Source of the DNA: an uncultured Ruminococcus sp. | GTDB lineage: Bacteria > Bacillota > Clostridia > Oscillospirales > Ruminococcaceae | Reading direction: 5' to 3' | Assembly: GCA_934435205.1 (NCBI GenBank) | Contig: CAKSAK010000005.1 | Span: 62,001-126,000, forward strand | Length of the DNA stretch: 64,000 bases | Part shown: positions 44,279 to 52,372 of the stretch, in pieces | Layout of the letters: the number at the start of each line of letters is the position of its first letter | Position numbering within the stretch: position 1 is the first letter of the stretch | Program-made: the position numbers and the translations under genes | The notes under the pieces: generated by a model | The model's input: only the letters and a program-made list of their open reading frames with translations | Database searches by the model: none | Told to the model about the DNA's origin: nothing

Positions 44279-44370
44279 TTGACGTTCAATTAAATTTGCA
44301 GTATAATTATAACATCAAAAAGCGGAAATAGGTATAATTAAATTATCTAAAACTATGAAAATAACGTCAA
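44279..44370. promoter_or_regulatory. Divergent GH31/AraC control region
   Basis: TTGACGTT (44,279-44,286) and its inverted copy AACGTCAA (44,363-44,370) bracket the region; TTGACG-17-TATAAT (44,279-44,307) can serve as the araC promoter. The half sites are good candidates for AraC binding. Confidence 0.5.
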
Positions 44371-44383
44371 GCGAGGAACAAAA

Positions 44384-45295
44384 ATGTCAATAGTTGATTA
44401 CAGTGTACTGAAAAATGAAGATCATGGTACGGAGCCGCCTTTTAAATCTGACGAATCAGGGCTGCACGGGAAAGCTGATTTTCCAATAGCCGTTTACAAC
44501 GCAGATGTTACGAATAATTTTGTGAGCTGGCATTGGCACGAGGAGCTTGAATTTGGCTATGTGACAGAGGGCAGCGTGCTTATCGAGTGTGGAAAAAACA
44601 AGCATATACTGAACACAGGCGATATATATTTTGTAAACGCCAATACACTTCACGCATTGTTCAGATCAGGCTCGGGAACTAAAAGCGTTTTTCGTTCTGT
44701 GGTCGTGCACGGCTCGATAGTCGGCGGAAGAGATAGCAGCGTTTATCACCGCAAATACGTTGCGCCCATAACGGGCAGCAGCGGACTGCGTGAACTGATA
44801 CTTACCCCAAAGGACAGCGGATATTCAAAAATACTGGGACTGCTCACGAACATATGGAACACGGAAAACACAAAAATGCCCGACCACGAGCTTTATGTAC
44901 GCAGCGAGCTTTCTGAACTTTTTCGCATTCTTATAAGCATTTCGGAAAAGAACGTATCGGCACGTCCTGCCGCAAGCATAGTGCAGGAAGCAAGGCTTCG
45001 TGAGATACTGATTTTTATCCATGACCATTATGCCGAAAAGATCACCCTTGAAGATATGGCGTCAGCGGCATTTGTCAGCAAAAGCGAGGTGCTGAGGTGT
45101 TTTAAGAACATAACAGGACAGTCGCCATTTGAATATCTAAAAAATTATCGTCTGCGCAATGCGGCATATATGATAAAAAACACATCTGACTCGATAAATG
45201 CTATCTGTGGGCTTTGCGGTTTTGACGATCACAGCTATTTTTCAAAAGCCTTTAAAGAGGCCTACGGATGCAGTCCAAGAGATTTTAGAAAGTAG
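44384..45295 (+). CDS. AraC-family regulator
   Basis: 303 aa: N-terminal cupin (WHWHEELEFGYVTEGSVLIE, NTGDIYFVNANTLHAL) for sugar sensing and a C-terminal double HTH (EKITLEDMASAAFVSKSEVL, FKNITGQSPFEYLKNYRLRN, CGFDDHSYFSKAFKE). AGCGAGGA is the ribosome site. Divergent from GH31, hence the likely activator of the GH31-MFS operon. Confidence 0.93.
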   Translation: MSIVDYSVLKNEDHGTEPPFKSDESGLHGKADFPIAVYNADVTNNFVSWHWHEELEFGYVTEGSVLIECGKNKHILNTGDIYFVNANTLHALFRSGSGTKSVFRSVVVHGSIVGGRDSSVYHRKYVAPITGSSGLRELILTPKDSGYSKILGLLTNIWNTENTKMPDHELYVRSELSELFRILISISEKNVSARPAASIVQEARLREILIFIHDHYAEKITLEDMASAAFVSKSEVLRCFKNITGQSPFEYLKNYRLRNAAYMIKNTSDSINAICGLCGFDDHSYFSKAFKEAYGCSPRDFRK

Positions 45296-45389
45296 AATAT
45301 ACGAAACAATATCTCACAGCTTTATCCGTTTGTCGTGCAGACATTACATTCTCATGTTTATAGGACTACGATAAAACTATTATCAAACA

Positions 45390-45428
45390 AAAGTCGTTTC
45401 ATTTTATCCAAGTGGAACGTCTTTTGCA
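45390..45428. terminator. Terminator between AraC and the 45,457 gene
   Basis: AAAAGTCGTTTCA / TGGAACGTCTTTT with G-U pairs; symmetrical enough to stop both converging transcripts. Confidence 0.65.
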
Positions 45429-45456
45429 TTTGTGCTTTTCCTTGTATGAAAAAGAG

Positions 45457-45942
45457 TCAATAATTCTCCTCCCAATAATCCTCTGCATCCTCGTAGTCAT
45501 AGAAATCATCATAGTGATCCTCATAGAGATCCTCTGGGTCGTCATAATAATGAGCATCATTCTCACCAGATTTACTGGTTGAGGTTTTATTGGTATTCTT
45601 ACGGGTAGCTCTGGTAGCTGAACTACTTGCTGTAGTGGTTTTCGGACGTGATGTTGTAGCAGTTGTGAATACCGGAGTATAGCTGTTCTTATTATTGTAA
45701 TACTTAGGATCATGTATCAAACAGTAGCTGCTGCCTTCTTCAGGAGTATTGTCACAGCCTGAGTGTGCGCATTTTGGGCGCAGGGCATCATAGATCACGG
45801 CTATCCCTATGATGATCAACACAGCGACAACGATTCCTTTAAGATTTAACGAAATATGCTGAGAGCTGTTTTCTGTTGTCAGCTTGTAGCCTATATAATC
45901 GTCAAGCATGTCCTTGTTTCTGTTGTATTTTCCAGATTCCAT
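45457..45942 (-). CDS. Single-pass membrane protein with acidic tail
   Basis: 161 aa from the ATG at 45,942 (GGAGGTGTG upstream). One membrane helix (LKGIVVAVLIIIGIAVIYDA), then a small Cys/His module CAHSGCDNTPEEGSSYCLIH (a zinc knuckle-like CxxxxC...CxxH), a Thr/Ser-rich linker, and a C-terminus made almost only of Asp, Glu and Tyr. Unknown role. Its promoter carries an element shared with the ncRNA at 52 kb. Confidence 0.65.
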   Translation of the reverse strand: MESGKYNRNKDMLDDYIGYKLTTENSSQHISLNLKGIVVAVLIIIGIAVIYDALRPKCAHSGCDNTPEEGSSYCLIHDPKYYNNKNSYTPVFTTATTSRPKTTTASSSATRATRKNTNKTSTSKSGENDAHYYDDPEDLYEDHYDDFYDYEDAEDYWEENY

Positions 45943-46244
45943 AATCACACCTCCAAACTGTGTTTTCTAATATTATACCATATTTTTTAGATTTGTGGTA
46001 ACAATTTTTGGACAGTTGAATATTCTGTCCCTTTTATCATTTTTAGTGGCAAAGTCGGGTAGTGTGCGGAATATTTTACGATTACTTTTGCTCAACTCTC
46101 CTTAATTTTATCCCCATCATGCACCTTGAAGCGAACTCTATACCAATGGGTAAAAAAATTTTTCAAACATCCCCAATTTTGCCCCTAAGTATGCTATAAT
46201 AGAATAAACAAGAAACCCGACCACAAACCCAGCGAGGTGCTTTT
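45943..46244. other. Intergenic with a shared upstream promoter element
   Basis: Minus-strand -10 TATAAT at 45,977-45,972 for the 45,942 gene, with TTACCA 18 bases upstream. The string TTGTGGTAAC then seven bases then GGACAGTTG (45,994-46,018) recurs at 52,222-52,247. The rest is AT-rich with TATAAT at 46,195 for the phosphatase gene; no other gene seen. Confidence 0.6.
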
Positions 46245-46946
46245 ATGACATATGCAATATCTGATATCCACGGCTGTTATGAGGAATATATTAAGCTTAT
46301 CGAAAAAATAGGCTTCTCTGAGGACGATACCCTCTATATCCTAGGTGACATCTGCGACAGGGGCGAAAAGCCTATGGAAATTTACTACGATATTATGACT
46401 CGGGATAATGTTATCCCGCTGTTCGGCAACCACGAACACCTTGCCTATATCAATCTCCGCCACCTTATAAAAAACAACATAGATAAGCTCACAAAAGACG
46501 AACGGCTTGACCTGATAGATTGGCTCACCAGCGGCGGCAAACCCACCTTCAGCGAATTTATCTCCCTCTCCAAAGCCGACCGCATGGACTTTATGGAGTT
46601 TCTTAAAAGCTTCTCCATGTATGAGGATATCACCATAAACGGCAAACGTTTTGTCCTCACCCATGCAGGTCTTGGCGACTTTAGCGAGAATAAGCCCCTT
46701 GACAAGTATACCCTCCACCAGCTTATCTGGGAGCGTGCCGACTATTCAAAACGCTATTTCAGCGACCCCAACACATTCCTCGTGACAGGTCACACCCCTA
46801 CAGCCAATATCCCAAACCACGGCAGACCCGAAGCCTACAAAGCCAACGGACACATAGCCATAGACTGTGGCTGTGCCTCAGGAGGACGTCTGTGCGCATA
46901 CTGCTTTGAAACTGACAGCGAGTTTTATGTTGACAAAATAAACTAG
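46245..46946 (+). CDS. PPP-type serine/threonine phosphatase
   Basis: 233 aa metallophosphoesterase with the full PPP set: DIHG (7-10), GDICDRG, GNHEH, THAG and TGHTP, plus a late IDCGCASGGRL. Close to bacteriophage-lambda-type and PrpA-like phosphatases that act on phosphoproteins. RBS GCGAGGTG. Confidence 0.9.
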   Translation: MTYAISDIHGCYEEYIKLIEKIGFSEDDTLYILGDICDRGEKPMEIYYDIMTRDNVIPLFGNHEHLAYINLRHLIKNNIDKLTKDERLDLIDWLTSGGKPTFSEFISLSKADRMDFMEFLKSFSMYEDITINGKRFVLTHAGLGDFSENKPLDKYTLHQLIWERADYSKRYFSDPNTFLVTGHTPTANIPNHGRPEAYKANGHIAIDCGCASGGRLCAYCFETDSEFYVDKIN

Positions 46947-46950
46947 CCCC

Positions 46951-46979
46951 TTGAAAATCACTTCAAAATGTGCTATACT
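46951..46979 (+). promoter_or_regulatory. Promoter of the GyrI-like gene
   Basis: TTGAAA 46,951-46,956 and TATACT 46,974-46,979, 17 bp apart; the leader has a CACACC / GGTGTG hairpin (about 47,022-47,040). Confidence 0.65.
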
Positions 46980-47070
46980 TGTCCTAAACCCAAGGCATAA
47001 CCGCCGAGGATAAAACAGGCTACACACCCTACTAAGGTGTGCTTATAAGCGGAGATTTATGGAGGTAACT

Positions 47071-47703
47071 ATGGCTTTTGATTTTAAGAAAGAGTACAAA
47101 GAATTTTATATGCCTAAAAACAAACCTGAAATTGTAACTGTTCCTAAAGCAAATTATATTTCAGTCAGAGGAAAAGGCGACCCAAATGAAGTAGGTGGAG
47201 CATATCAACAAGCAATTAGTGTGTTATATGCTGTTGCTTATACGCTAAAGATGAGTTATAAAACAGATCATAAAATTGAAGGATTTTTTGAATATGTAGT
47301 TCCACCACTTGAGGGTTTCTGGTGGCAGGACGGCATAGACGGTATAGACTATACTGATAAAGCGTCATTCAATTGGATTTCTGTTATCCGTTTGCCTGAA
47401 TTTATAACTCAAAAAGACTTTGAATGGGCGGTTGAAACAGCAACTAAAAAGAAAAAGTTAGATTGTTCATCAGCAGAGCTAATGACAATTGACGAGGGAT
47501 TGTGTATTCAAATAATGCACTTGGGTCCATTTGATGATGAGCCAGCTACTATCGCATTAATGGATGAATATTTGGATAAAAACGGATATGTTAATGACAT
47601 AACTACGACAAGATTACACCATGAAATTTATCTCTCAGATGCAAGAAGAGTTGTTCCTGAAAAATGGAAAACTGTCATTAGGCATCCAATAAAGAAGATA
47701 TAG
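47071..47703 (+). CDS. GyrI-like small-molecule binding protein
   Basis: 210 aa. GGAGGT four bases before ATG 47,071 makes that start better than 47,059. Residues match the GyrI-like/SOUL-type two-fold domain (KANYISVRGKGDPNE, GLCIQIMHLGPFDDEPATI, HHEIYLSDARR), as found alone or as the effector part of MerR/AraC activators. Could bind drugs or aromatic compounds. Terminator follows. Confidence 0.87.
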   Translation: MAFDFKKEYKEFYMPKNKPEIVTVPKANYISVRGKGDPNEVGGAYQQAISVLYAVAYTLKMSYKTDHKIEGFFEYVVPPLEGFWWQDGIDGIDYTDKASFNWISVIRLPEFITQKDFEWAVETATKKKKLDCSSAELMTIDEGLCIQIMHLGPFDDEPATIALMDEYLDKNGYVNDITTTRLHHEIYLSDARRVVPEKWKTVIRHPIKKI

Positions 47704-47743
47704 AATACTTCCATTTAGTCATTCTTTTCTTAAATAATTATCC

Positions 47744-47773
47744 ACCGATACAGCCCCTCTGTATCGGTATTTT
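47744..47773 (+). terminator. Terminator of the GyrI-like gene
   Basis: ACCGATACAG / CTGTATCGGT stem with ATTTTT. Confidence 0.9.
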
Positions 47774-47806
47774 TCTGCCCCAACGCCCCTATCCGCCCCA
47801 CCTCTA

Positions 47807-47835
47807 TTGACATTTCCCCCTCAATGTGCTATCAT
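47807..47835 (+). promoter_or_regulatory. Promoter of the methyltransferase gene
   Basis: TTGACA 47,807-47,812 and TATCAT 47,830-47,835, 17-bp spacer. Confidence 0.75.
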
Positions 47836-47887
47836 AAAAAAGTAAGTTAGTCGCAACTATCTCAATAACACCACAGGAGGAAGAAAA

Positions 47888-48679
47888 ATGGATGTGAATG
47901 AAAAACCAAAACTTTCAGGCGTGCCTGAAACTATGCTGCAAACTGTTTATGCCCGTGCAAAGGAAACAAAAACAAGGGGCGCAATAAAAGATACAAAGGC
48001 AGTGGAGATAATTGATAAGATAGATTATGACTTCTCACTTGCCGATAAAGACTCCGCCATGCACAGCGGCGTTGTGGCAAGAACGATAGTCCTCGATAAG
48101 CTTGCAAAAAAGTATCTTGACAAAAACAAAGGCGCAGTGGTGGTGAATATCGCCTGCGGACTTGATACACGCTGTTACAGAATGGACGGCTACACCCATT
48201 GGTATAACCTCGACCTGCCAGAAACTATCGCCGTGAGAGAAAAGCTTCTCCCTGAATCAGGGGAGATATCCCAGATAGCAATGTCAGCAATGGACGATTG
48301 GAGCGGAGAGATAACCGAGCATGATGCCCCTGCCCTCGTCATTATCGAGGGTCTGACTATGTACCTCTCAGAAAAGGACGTAAAGCAGATATTCGATATC
48401 ATAAATAAACGCTTTGAACACGTCACAGTGCTGGTCGAGACGATGAGCCCCACTATGGTAAAGCGAATGAAAGAGAAGTCTATCGAGGGCAGCAAAGCCA
48501 AATTCACATGGGGTGTCAAGGACGGCAAAGAGCTTGCAAAGCTTCTCCCGAACTTCCGCCACATTGAAGACCACAGCCTTGCCGAGGGAATGGCGGAGTT
48601 TATCCCAATATTCAAGCTTCTTAAAAAGATAAAGCCTGTGAGCAATATCTCAAACAAAATAGTAGTAATGGAAAAATAG
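47888..48679 (+). CDS. LCM-family SAM-dependent methyltransferase
   Basis: 263 aa with the leucine carboxyl methyltransferase/TcmP pattern: KDTKAVEIIDKIDYDFS, VVVNIACGLDTRCYRMDG (SAM site), WYNLDLPETI, LVIIEGLTMYLSE. Methylates a small molecule in bacteria, by family knowledge; the target is unknown. CAGGAGGAAG is the ribosome site. Monocistronic. Confidence 0.9.
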   Translation: MDVNEKPKLSGVPETMLQTVYARAKETKTRGAIKDTKAVEIIDKIDYDFSLADKDSAMHSGVVARTIVLDKLAKKYLDKNKGAVVVNIACGLDTRCYRMDGYTHWYNLDLPETIAVREKLLPESGEISQIAMSAMDDWSGEITEHDAPALVIIEGLTMYLSEKDVKQIFDIINKRFEHVTVLVETMSPTMVKRMKEKSIEGSKAKFTWGVKDGKELAKLLPNFRHIEDHSLAEGMAEFIPIFKLLKKIKPVSNISNKIVVMEK

Positions 48680-48694
48680 TCTGAAAAAAGCTTT

Positions 48695-48730
48695 CACCGA
48701 TACAGTTTATAAGCTGTGTCGGTGTTTTTA
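48695..48730 (+). terminator. Terminator of the methyltransferase gene
   Basis: CACCGATACAG / CTGTGTCGGTG and TTTTT. Confidence 0.9.
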
Positions 48731-48803
48731 TGCCCAGATAAGCTTTGGGCAAAGGAGATACAAAAATAATTTTAAGATGAGCCATAATGAAAATGAGATA
48801 CTA

Positions 48804-48832
48804 TTGATTTTAGTTAAGATAAATGCTATAAT
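48804..48832 (+). promoter_or_regulatory. Promoter of the twin phosphoesterase operon
   Basis: TTGATT 48,804-48,809 and TATAAT 48,827-48,832, 17 bp apart. Confidence 0.75.
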
Positions 48833-48863
48833 ATTTCATAAATCTAAAAGAGGAGAGGATAAA

Positions 48864-49406
48864 ATGCCAATATTTTATATATCGGATATGCACATTGGAC
48901 ACCAAAACGTCCTGCGCCATGATAACAGACCTTTTACTGATGTCAGCCATATGCAGGCTGTCATGACGGCAAATTGGAACAGCGCCGTTGCCCCTACAGA
49001 CGAAGTGTATATCCTTGGTGACTTTGCATGGAAAAACGCTCAGGGACTTGAAATGCTCTCTCAGCTCAACGGCAGAAAGTATCTTATCCTCGGCAACCAC
49101 GATAAGCCCACAGAGGAAATGAAAGCCTGCTTTCAGTGGGTAAAAGACTATGCAGTGATAAAAGACGGCGAAACGCAGGTGGTGCTTTCTCATTATCCTA
49201 TCGCCCATTGGTATAATCAGTATCGTGGTGCAGTCCACCTTTATGGTCATGTCCACAACACCAAGGACTATCAGGCGTTTTTGCAGTATGCGCGAATATG
49301 CAAAAGCCTATCCATACCATTTGAAAGCTATAACGTGGGCTGTATGCTCTCTTATATGGACTACACCCCCAGAACACTTGAAGAAATAAGGAGGAACGCA
49401 AAATGA
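48864..49406 (+). CDS. Metallophosphoesterase, 180 aa
   Basis: Start at 48,864 with AGGAGAGG upstream; the promoter lies inside the longer frame from 48,777, which excludes it. Motifs SDMHIGHQN, LGDFAW, LGNHDK, SHYP and YGHVHN give a complete two-metal site, as in small phage-type or YfcE-like phosphoesterases. Overlaps the next gene by four bases. Confidence 0.88.
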   Translation: MPIFYISDMHIGHQNVLRHDNRPFTDVSHMQAVMTANWNSAVAPTDEVYILGDFAWKNAQGLEMLSQLNGRKYLILGNHDKPTEEMKACFQWVKDYAVIKDGETQVVLSHYPIAHWYNQYRGAVHLYGHVHNTKDYQAFLQYARICKSLSIPFESYNVGCMLSYMDYTPRTLEEIRRNAK

Positions 49407-50125
49407 TACTTGTAACAGGAGATATCCACGGAAGCCACGATATCCATAAGCTCAGCGACAAAGGCAATCCCGACTTCAAGGATATTTTTAACACCATGAC
49501 AAAGGACGATTATGTTATAATTTGCGGAGATTTCGGACTTGTGTGGAACAACGATAAGGAAGATATGTGGTGGAGAAGCTGGCTTAATGACAGACCTTTC
49601 ACCACCCTCTTTGTTGACGGCAATCACGAGAATTTCGACCTTCTGAACGCTTACCCTGTGGAAAATTGGCACGGAGGAAAGATACACCGAATAGCCCCAA
49701 GCATTATCCACCTTATGCGAGGACAGCTTTTTGATATCGAGGGCAAAAGCTTTTTCACCATGGGCGGCGCAGAAAGCCACGACAGAGAGTTTCGCACCAT
49801 AGGCATAAGCATTTGGGAGCAGGAGCTTCCTAATAACAAAGAATACGCTGGGGCGCTTTCCACCCTTGAAAAGTGCGGATACAAAGCCGACTATGTTATA
49901 ACACACTGCGCCCCTACAGATATCGAATATGAGGTAGAGCATGGAAAAAGCACATCTGCCTATAATTTCTACTATTCAGAAAACAGGCTCACAGAGTTTT
50001 TCCGTGACCTTGCAGATAAAATGCAGTATGAACGCTGGTTTTGCGGACATTATCACTGCGACTATGTGAGCAAGCTAAACCCTAAGTTTGAGATACTTTA
50101 TGATAAAATAGTCACACTGCCGTAA
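49403..50125 (+). CDS. Metallophosphoesterase, 240 aa
   Basis: TGDIHGSHD, CGDFGLVWN, DGNHENFD, THCAP and CGHYHCD: full site of a calcineurin-like phosphoesterase, of a different subfamily from its upstream partner. ATGA overlap means coupled translation. Substrate unknown; the neighbourhood holds a third phosphatase at 46,245. Confidence 0.9.
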   Translation: MILVTGDIHGSHDIHKLSDKGNPDFKDIFNTMTKDDYVIICGDFGLVWNNDKEDMWWRSWLNDRPFTTLFVDGNHENFDLLNAYPVENWHGGKIHRIAPSIIHLMRGQLFDIEGKSFFTMGGAESHDREFRTIGISIWEQELPNNKEYAGALSTLEKCGYKADYVITHCAPTDIEYEVEHGKSTSAYNFYYSENRLTEFFRDLADKMQYERWFCGHYHCDYVSKLNPKFEILYDKIVTLP

Positions 50126-50161
50126 TAACCTGACCTATGAGCTTGTAAACCACGCTCCCCT

Positions 50162-50190
50162 TTGACTTCCCACCCCCACCATGCTATAAT
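50162..50190 (+). promoter_or_regulatory. Promoter of the 50,212 gene
   Basis: TTGACT 50,162-50,167, TATAAT 50,185-50,190, 17-bp spacer; AGAGGTG ribosome site follows directly, so the leader is very short. Confidence 0.85.
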
Positions 50191-50211
50191 GATAAAAAGA
50201 GGTGACATCAC

Positions 50212-51111
50212 ATGACCCATAAAGCATACTACCACCTGCCGGGGCTTTTCGAGTTTTATGACCTTTACGCCGCATTCCTACCCATATTCCGTGAGCATAG
50301 AGAATATTTCTATGACTGGTGCGAGATAGGCTCTGTCTATGGCGCACCTGCCGATTGCATATGGGGCGGCGGACGAGCAGGCTTCGGCGAACATTCTCCC
50401 CATGACGTCCTCAGCCTTATGAAAGAATACAACATCTCCTCACGGCTGACCTTCAGCAATTCCCTGCTTAGAGAAGAACACCTTTCAGACAAAAAGTGCA
50501 ATGACCTTTGCAGGCTGTTTTCCAAAAGCACCACCCCACAAAACGGCGTGATAATATGCTCCAACCTGCTTTTATCCTACCTGAAAAAGAATTATCCCCA
50601 CCTCTATTTTGTGTCCTCAACCACCAAAGTCCTCACCGACTTTTCTCAGCTTGTAAACGAGCTTAACAACGACGATTTTTCCTGTGTAGTCCCAGACTTT
50701 CGCCTTAACAAAGCCTTTGATAAGCTCTCAACTCTCTCCTCTCAGCAGAAAAACAAGGTTGAGTTTCTCTGCAACGAGTGCTGTTATGTAGGCTGTACAG
50801 ACCGAAAAAACTGCTATGAAAACGTCAGCCGCAAAAATCTCGGTGAAAACTGCCCCGACCATGTTTGCAAAGCACCAAACGCCCAAGAGGGCTACCGCTT
50901 TTCAAAAGCCATGGAAAGCCCCGCCTTTATCGGCATAGAGGATATCCAAAACACCTATCTCCCCATGGGCTTTTCAAACTTCAAAATAGAGGGCAGAAGC
51001 CTTGGAAGCGCCCTTATACTTGAATTTCTGCTCTACTATATGACAAAACCACAGTATCAGCTAAAAATCAGAGAGCAAATTTATCTTGACAGTATGCTGG
51101 ATCTGTTTTGA
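50212..51111 (+). CDS. U32-peptidase-like protein with Cys cluster
   Basis: 299 aa. The middle looks like the TIM-barrel of U32/UbiU-UbiV proteins (FSNSLLREEHL, GVIICSNLLLSYLKKNYPHL, FVSSTTKVL), followed by CNECCYVGCTDRKNCYE, a Cys-rich stretch that could hold an iron-sulphur cluster, a further CPDHVC, and NFKIEGRSLG as in U32 ends. Role not known; U32 relatives hydroxylate or modify RNA and quinones. Not part of an operon. Confidence 0.6.
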   Translation: MTHKAYYHLPGLFEFYDLYAAFLPIFREHREYFYDWCEIGSVYGAPADCIWGGGRAGFGEHSPHDVLSLMKEYNISSRLTFSNSLLREEHLSDKKCNDLCRLFSKSTTPQNGVIICSNLLLSYLKKNYPHLYFVSSTTKVLTDFSQLVNELNNDDFSCVVPDFRLNKAFDKLSTLSSQQKNKVEFLCNECCYVGCTDRKNCYENVSRKNLGENCPDHVCKAPNAQEGYRFSKAMESPAFIGIEDIQNTYLPMGFSNFKIEGRSLGSALILEFLLYYMTKPQYQLKIREQIYLDSMLDLF

Positions 51112-51227
51112 CTATTCTTCACATCACATATCTCCCATATCACAAGAAATATGTCACAAAATTCATGTTACCCATGGCTTACTTGGAAACAAAAATCAAA
51201 ATAAGTGTAAACAATGCCAAGTTTCTG

Positions 51228-51256
51228 TTGAAACAGCTATTATAATATAGTATAAT
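51228..51256 (+). promoter_or_regulatory. Promoter of the FNT channel gene
   Basis: TTGAAA 51,228-51,233 and TATAAT 51,251-51,256, 17-bp spacer. Confidence 0.75.
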
Positions 51257-51297
51257 AACACAGTGCTTTGTCACAAAAAAGTTATAGGAGAATTTAC

Positions 51298-51924
51298 ATG
51301 AAGAAAATTATCGACATATTTCTGCGTTCTTTGCTCACAGGCGTGGCGATAGCCATAGGCGGAACGGTCTATCTTTCCTGCCCTAACAAATATCTGGGAG
51401 CGTTTCTTTTCGGCATAGGACTATTTGTGATACTGTCCTTTGGATTTAATCTCTTCACAGGAAAGGTCGGCTACGCAGTGGAAAATAAGCCCTCTTATCT
51501 CGGAGAGCTTTGTTTGATATGGCTCGGCAATTTTGCAGGAGCAGTCCTCTCTGCCCTGCTTATTACCCAAACACGCATATCCGCCATAAGCGACAAAGCC
51601 ACAGAGCTTTGCAATATAAAGCTTGGGGATAATATCACAAGCGTTTTTATCCTATCATTTTTCTGCGGAATACTTATGTTCGTTGCCGCAGACGGCTATA
51701 AAACTATCCAAAACCCTGTGGGACAGATACTTGCTATATTTCTCCCCGTTGTGGTCTTTATCCTCAGCGGCTTTGAACACTGCGTCGCTAATATGTATTT
51801 CTTTACCATAGCAGACTCATGGAGCATTAAAGCATTTGGCTACCTTATTATAATGTCCCTTGGCAACTCCATCGGCGGAATACTTATCCCCCTTCTGCGA
51901 AAAGGCTTTGTATCAAAAGCATGA
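51298..51924 (+). CDS. Formate/nitrite transporter family channel
   Basis: 208 aa from ATG 51,298 (TAGGAG upstream), shorter than FocA (about 280). Six membrane helices and FNT features: GGTVYLSC, LFTGKVGYAVENK, WLGNFAGA and CVANMYFF (for C-x-N-x-(F/Y)). Possibly exports formate from fermentation. Typical of the compact FNT form in Ruminococcaceae. Confidence 0.87.
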   Translation: MKKIIDIFLRSLLTGVAIAIGGTVYLSCPNKYLGAFLFGIGLFVILSFGFNLFTGKVGYAVENKPSYLGELCLIWLGNFAGAVLSALLITQTRISAISDKATELCNIKLGDNITSVFILSFFCGILMFVAADGYKTIQNPVGQILAIFLPVVVFILSGFEHCVANMYFFTIADSWSIKAFGYLIIMSLGNSIGGILIPLLRKGFVSKA

Positions 51925-51953
51925 CGCCTATTTTTATAAGCTTATGTAACACA

Positions 51954-52192
51954 TAAAAAAAAGCACCGCAGTTCAAAAAAGAACTGCGGTAAAAAAATGA
52001 CTTCTGCTCTCAGGAACACAGTAAAGGGGTATTATGAAAACATCGCAAAGTTTCAAAAACCAAAACAAAATCAAACAAAAGAGTAGTAAACATCATAAGA
52101 TAACAAATAAAACACAATTTAAACAATTTAGAAGGAGTGTGCAGAAGTCATAAGGCAATCCTTGTGCGGTATTGCCTTGATTCGTTCCTGAT
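51954..52192 (-). ncRNA. Candidate structured ncRNA, about 240 nt
   Basis: Minus-strand -10 TATAAT (52,204-52,199) and a perfect terminator (ACCGCAGTTC / GAACTGCGGT then GCTTTTTTTT, 51,989-51,953) delimit a transcript with no minus-strand ORF. Near its 5' end: CAGGAAC and hairpin AGGCAAT / ATTGCCT, then TGACTTCTGC. Near its 3' end: GTTCCTG and GCAGAAGTCA. Both 7- and 10-base partners are perfect complements but their order crosses, so they form a pseudoknot or two alternative folds. The middle is U-rich. A 39-codon plus-strand ORF at 52,034 exists but is less likely. Could be a known class (for example 6S or raiA-type); not decided. Confidence 0.6.
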
Positions 52193-52198
52193 GTATGT

Positions 52199-52247
52199 AT
52201 TATATCACACCAAAAACCATTTGTGGTAACTTTTTTTGGACAGTTGC
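52199..52247 (-). promoter_or_regulatory. ncRNA promoter with shared upstream element
   Basis: TATAAT at 52,204-52,199 preceded on the minus strand by TTACCA (52,229-52,224) and CAACTGTCC (52,247-52,239). The same elements at the same mutual spacing precede the gene at 45,942. Confidence 0.6.
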
Positions 52248-52255
52248 GACTTTTT

Positions 52256-52305
52256 TTCAAAAAATTCTGCACCCCGAAAATCCTAAAGCTTTCAGAGTGC
52301 AGAAT
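52256..52305 (-). terminator. Terminator of the MATE gene
   Basis: ATTCTGCAC ... GTGCAGAAT stem with CTTTC/GAAA interior; minus-strand T run. Confidence 0.8.
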
Positions 52306-52372
52306 TATCTTTTTCTGTAGGAGCTAACAGCGTTCGCCCCTACCCACGTCTATCTGAATCGTCGCCTATCTA

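Noticed and set aside
45399..45713. 104-codon minus-strand ORF rich in Ile/Met/Arg
   Set aside because: Frame-shifted shadow of the acidic-tail membrane protein gene, created by its GAT/GAC-rich repeats.
48777..48863. Earlier start of the first metallophosphoesterase
   Set aside because: A consensus promoter lies inside this stretch, and the motif-bearing protein starts at 48,864 after a strong ribosome site.
52034..52153. 39-codon plus-strand ORF in the 52-kb ncRNA region
   Set aside because: Lys/Gln/Ser-rich low-complexity product with no plus-strand promoter or terminator; the minus-strand signals explain the region better.
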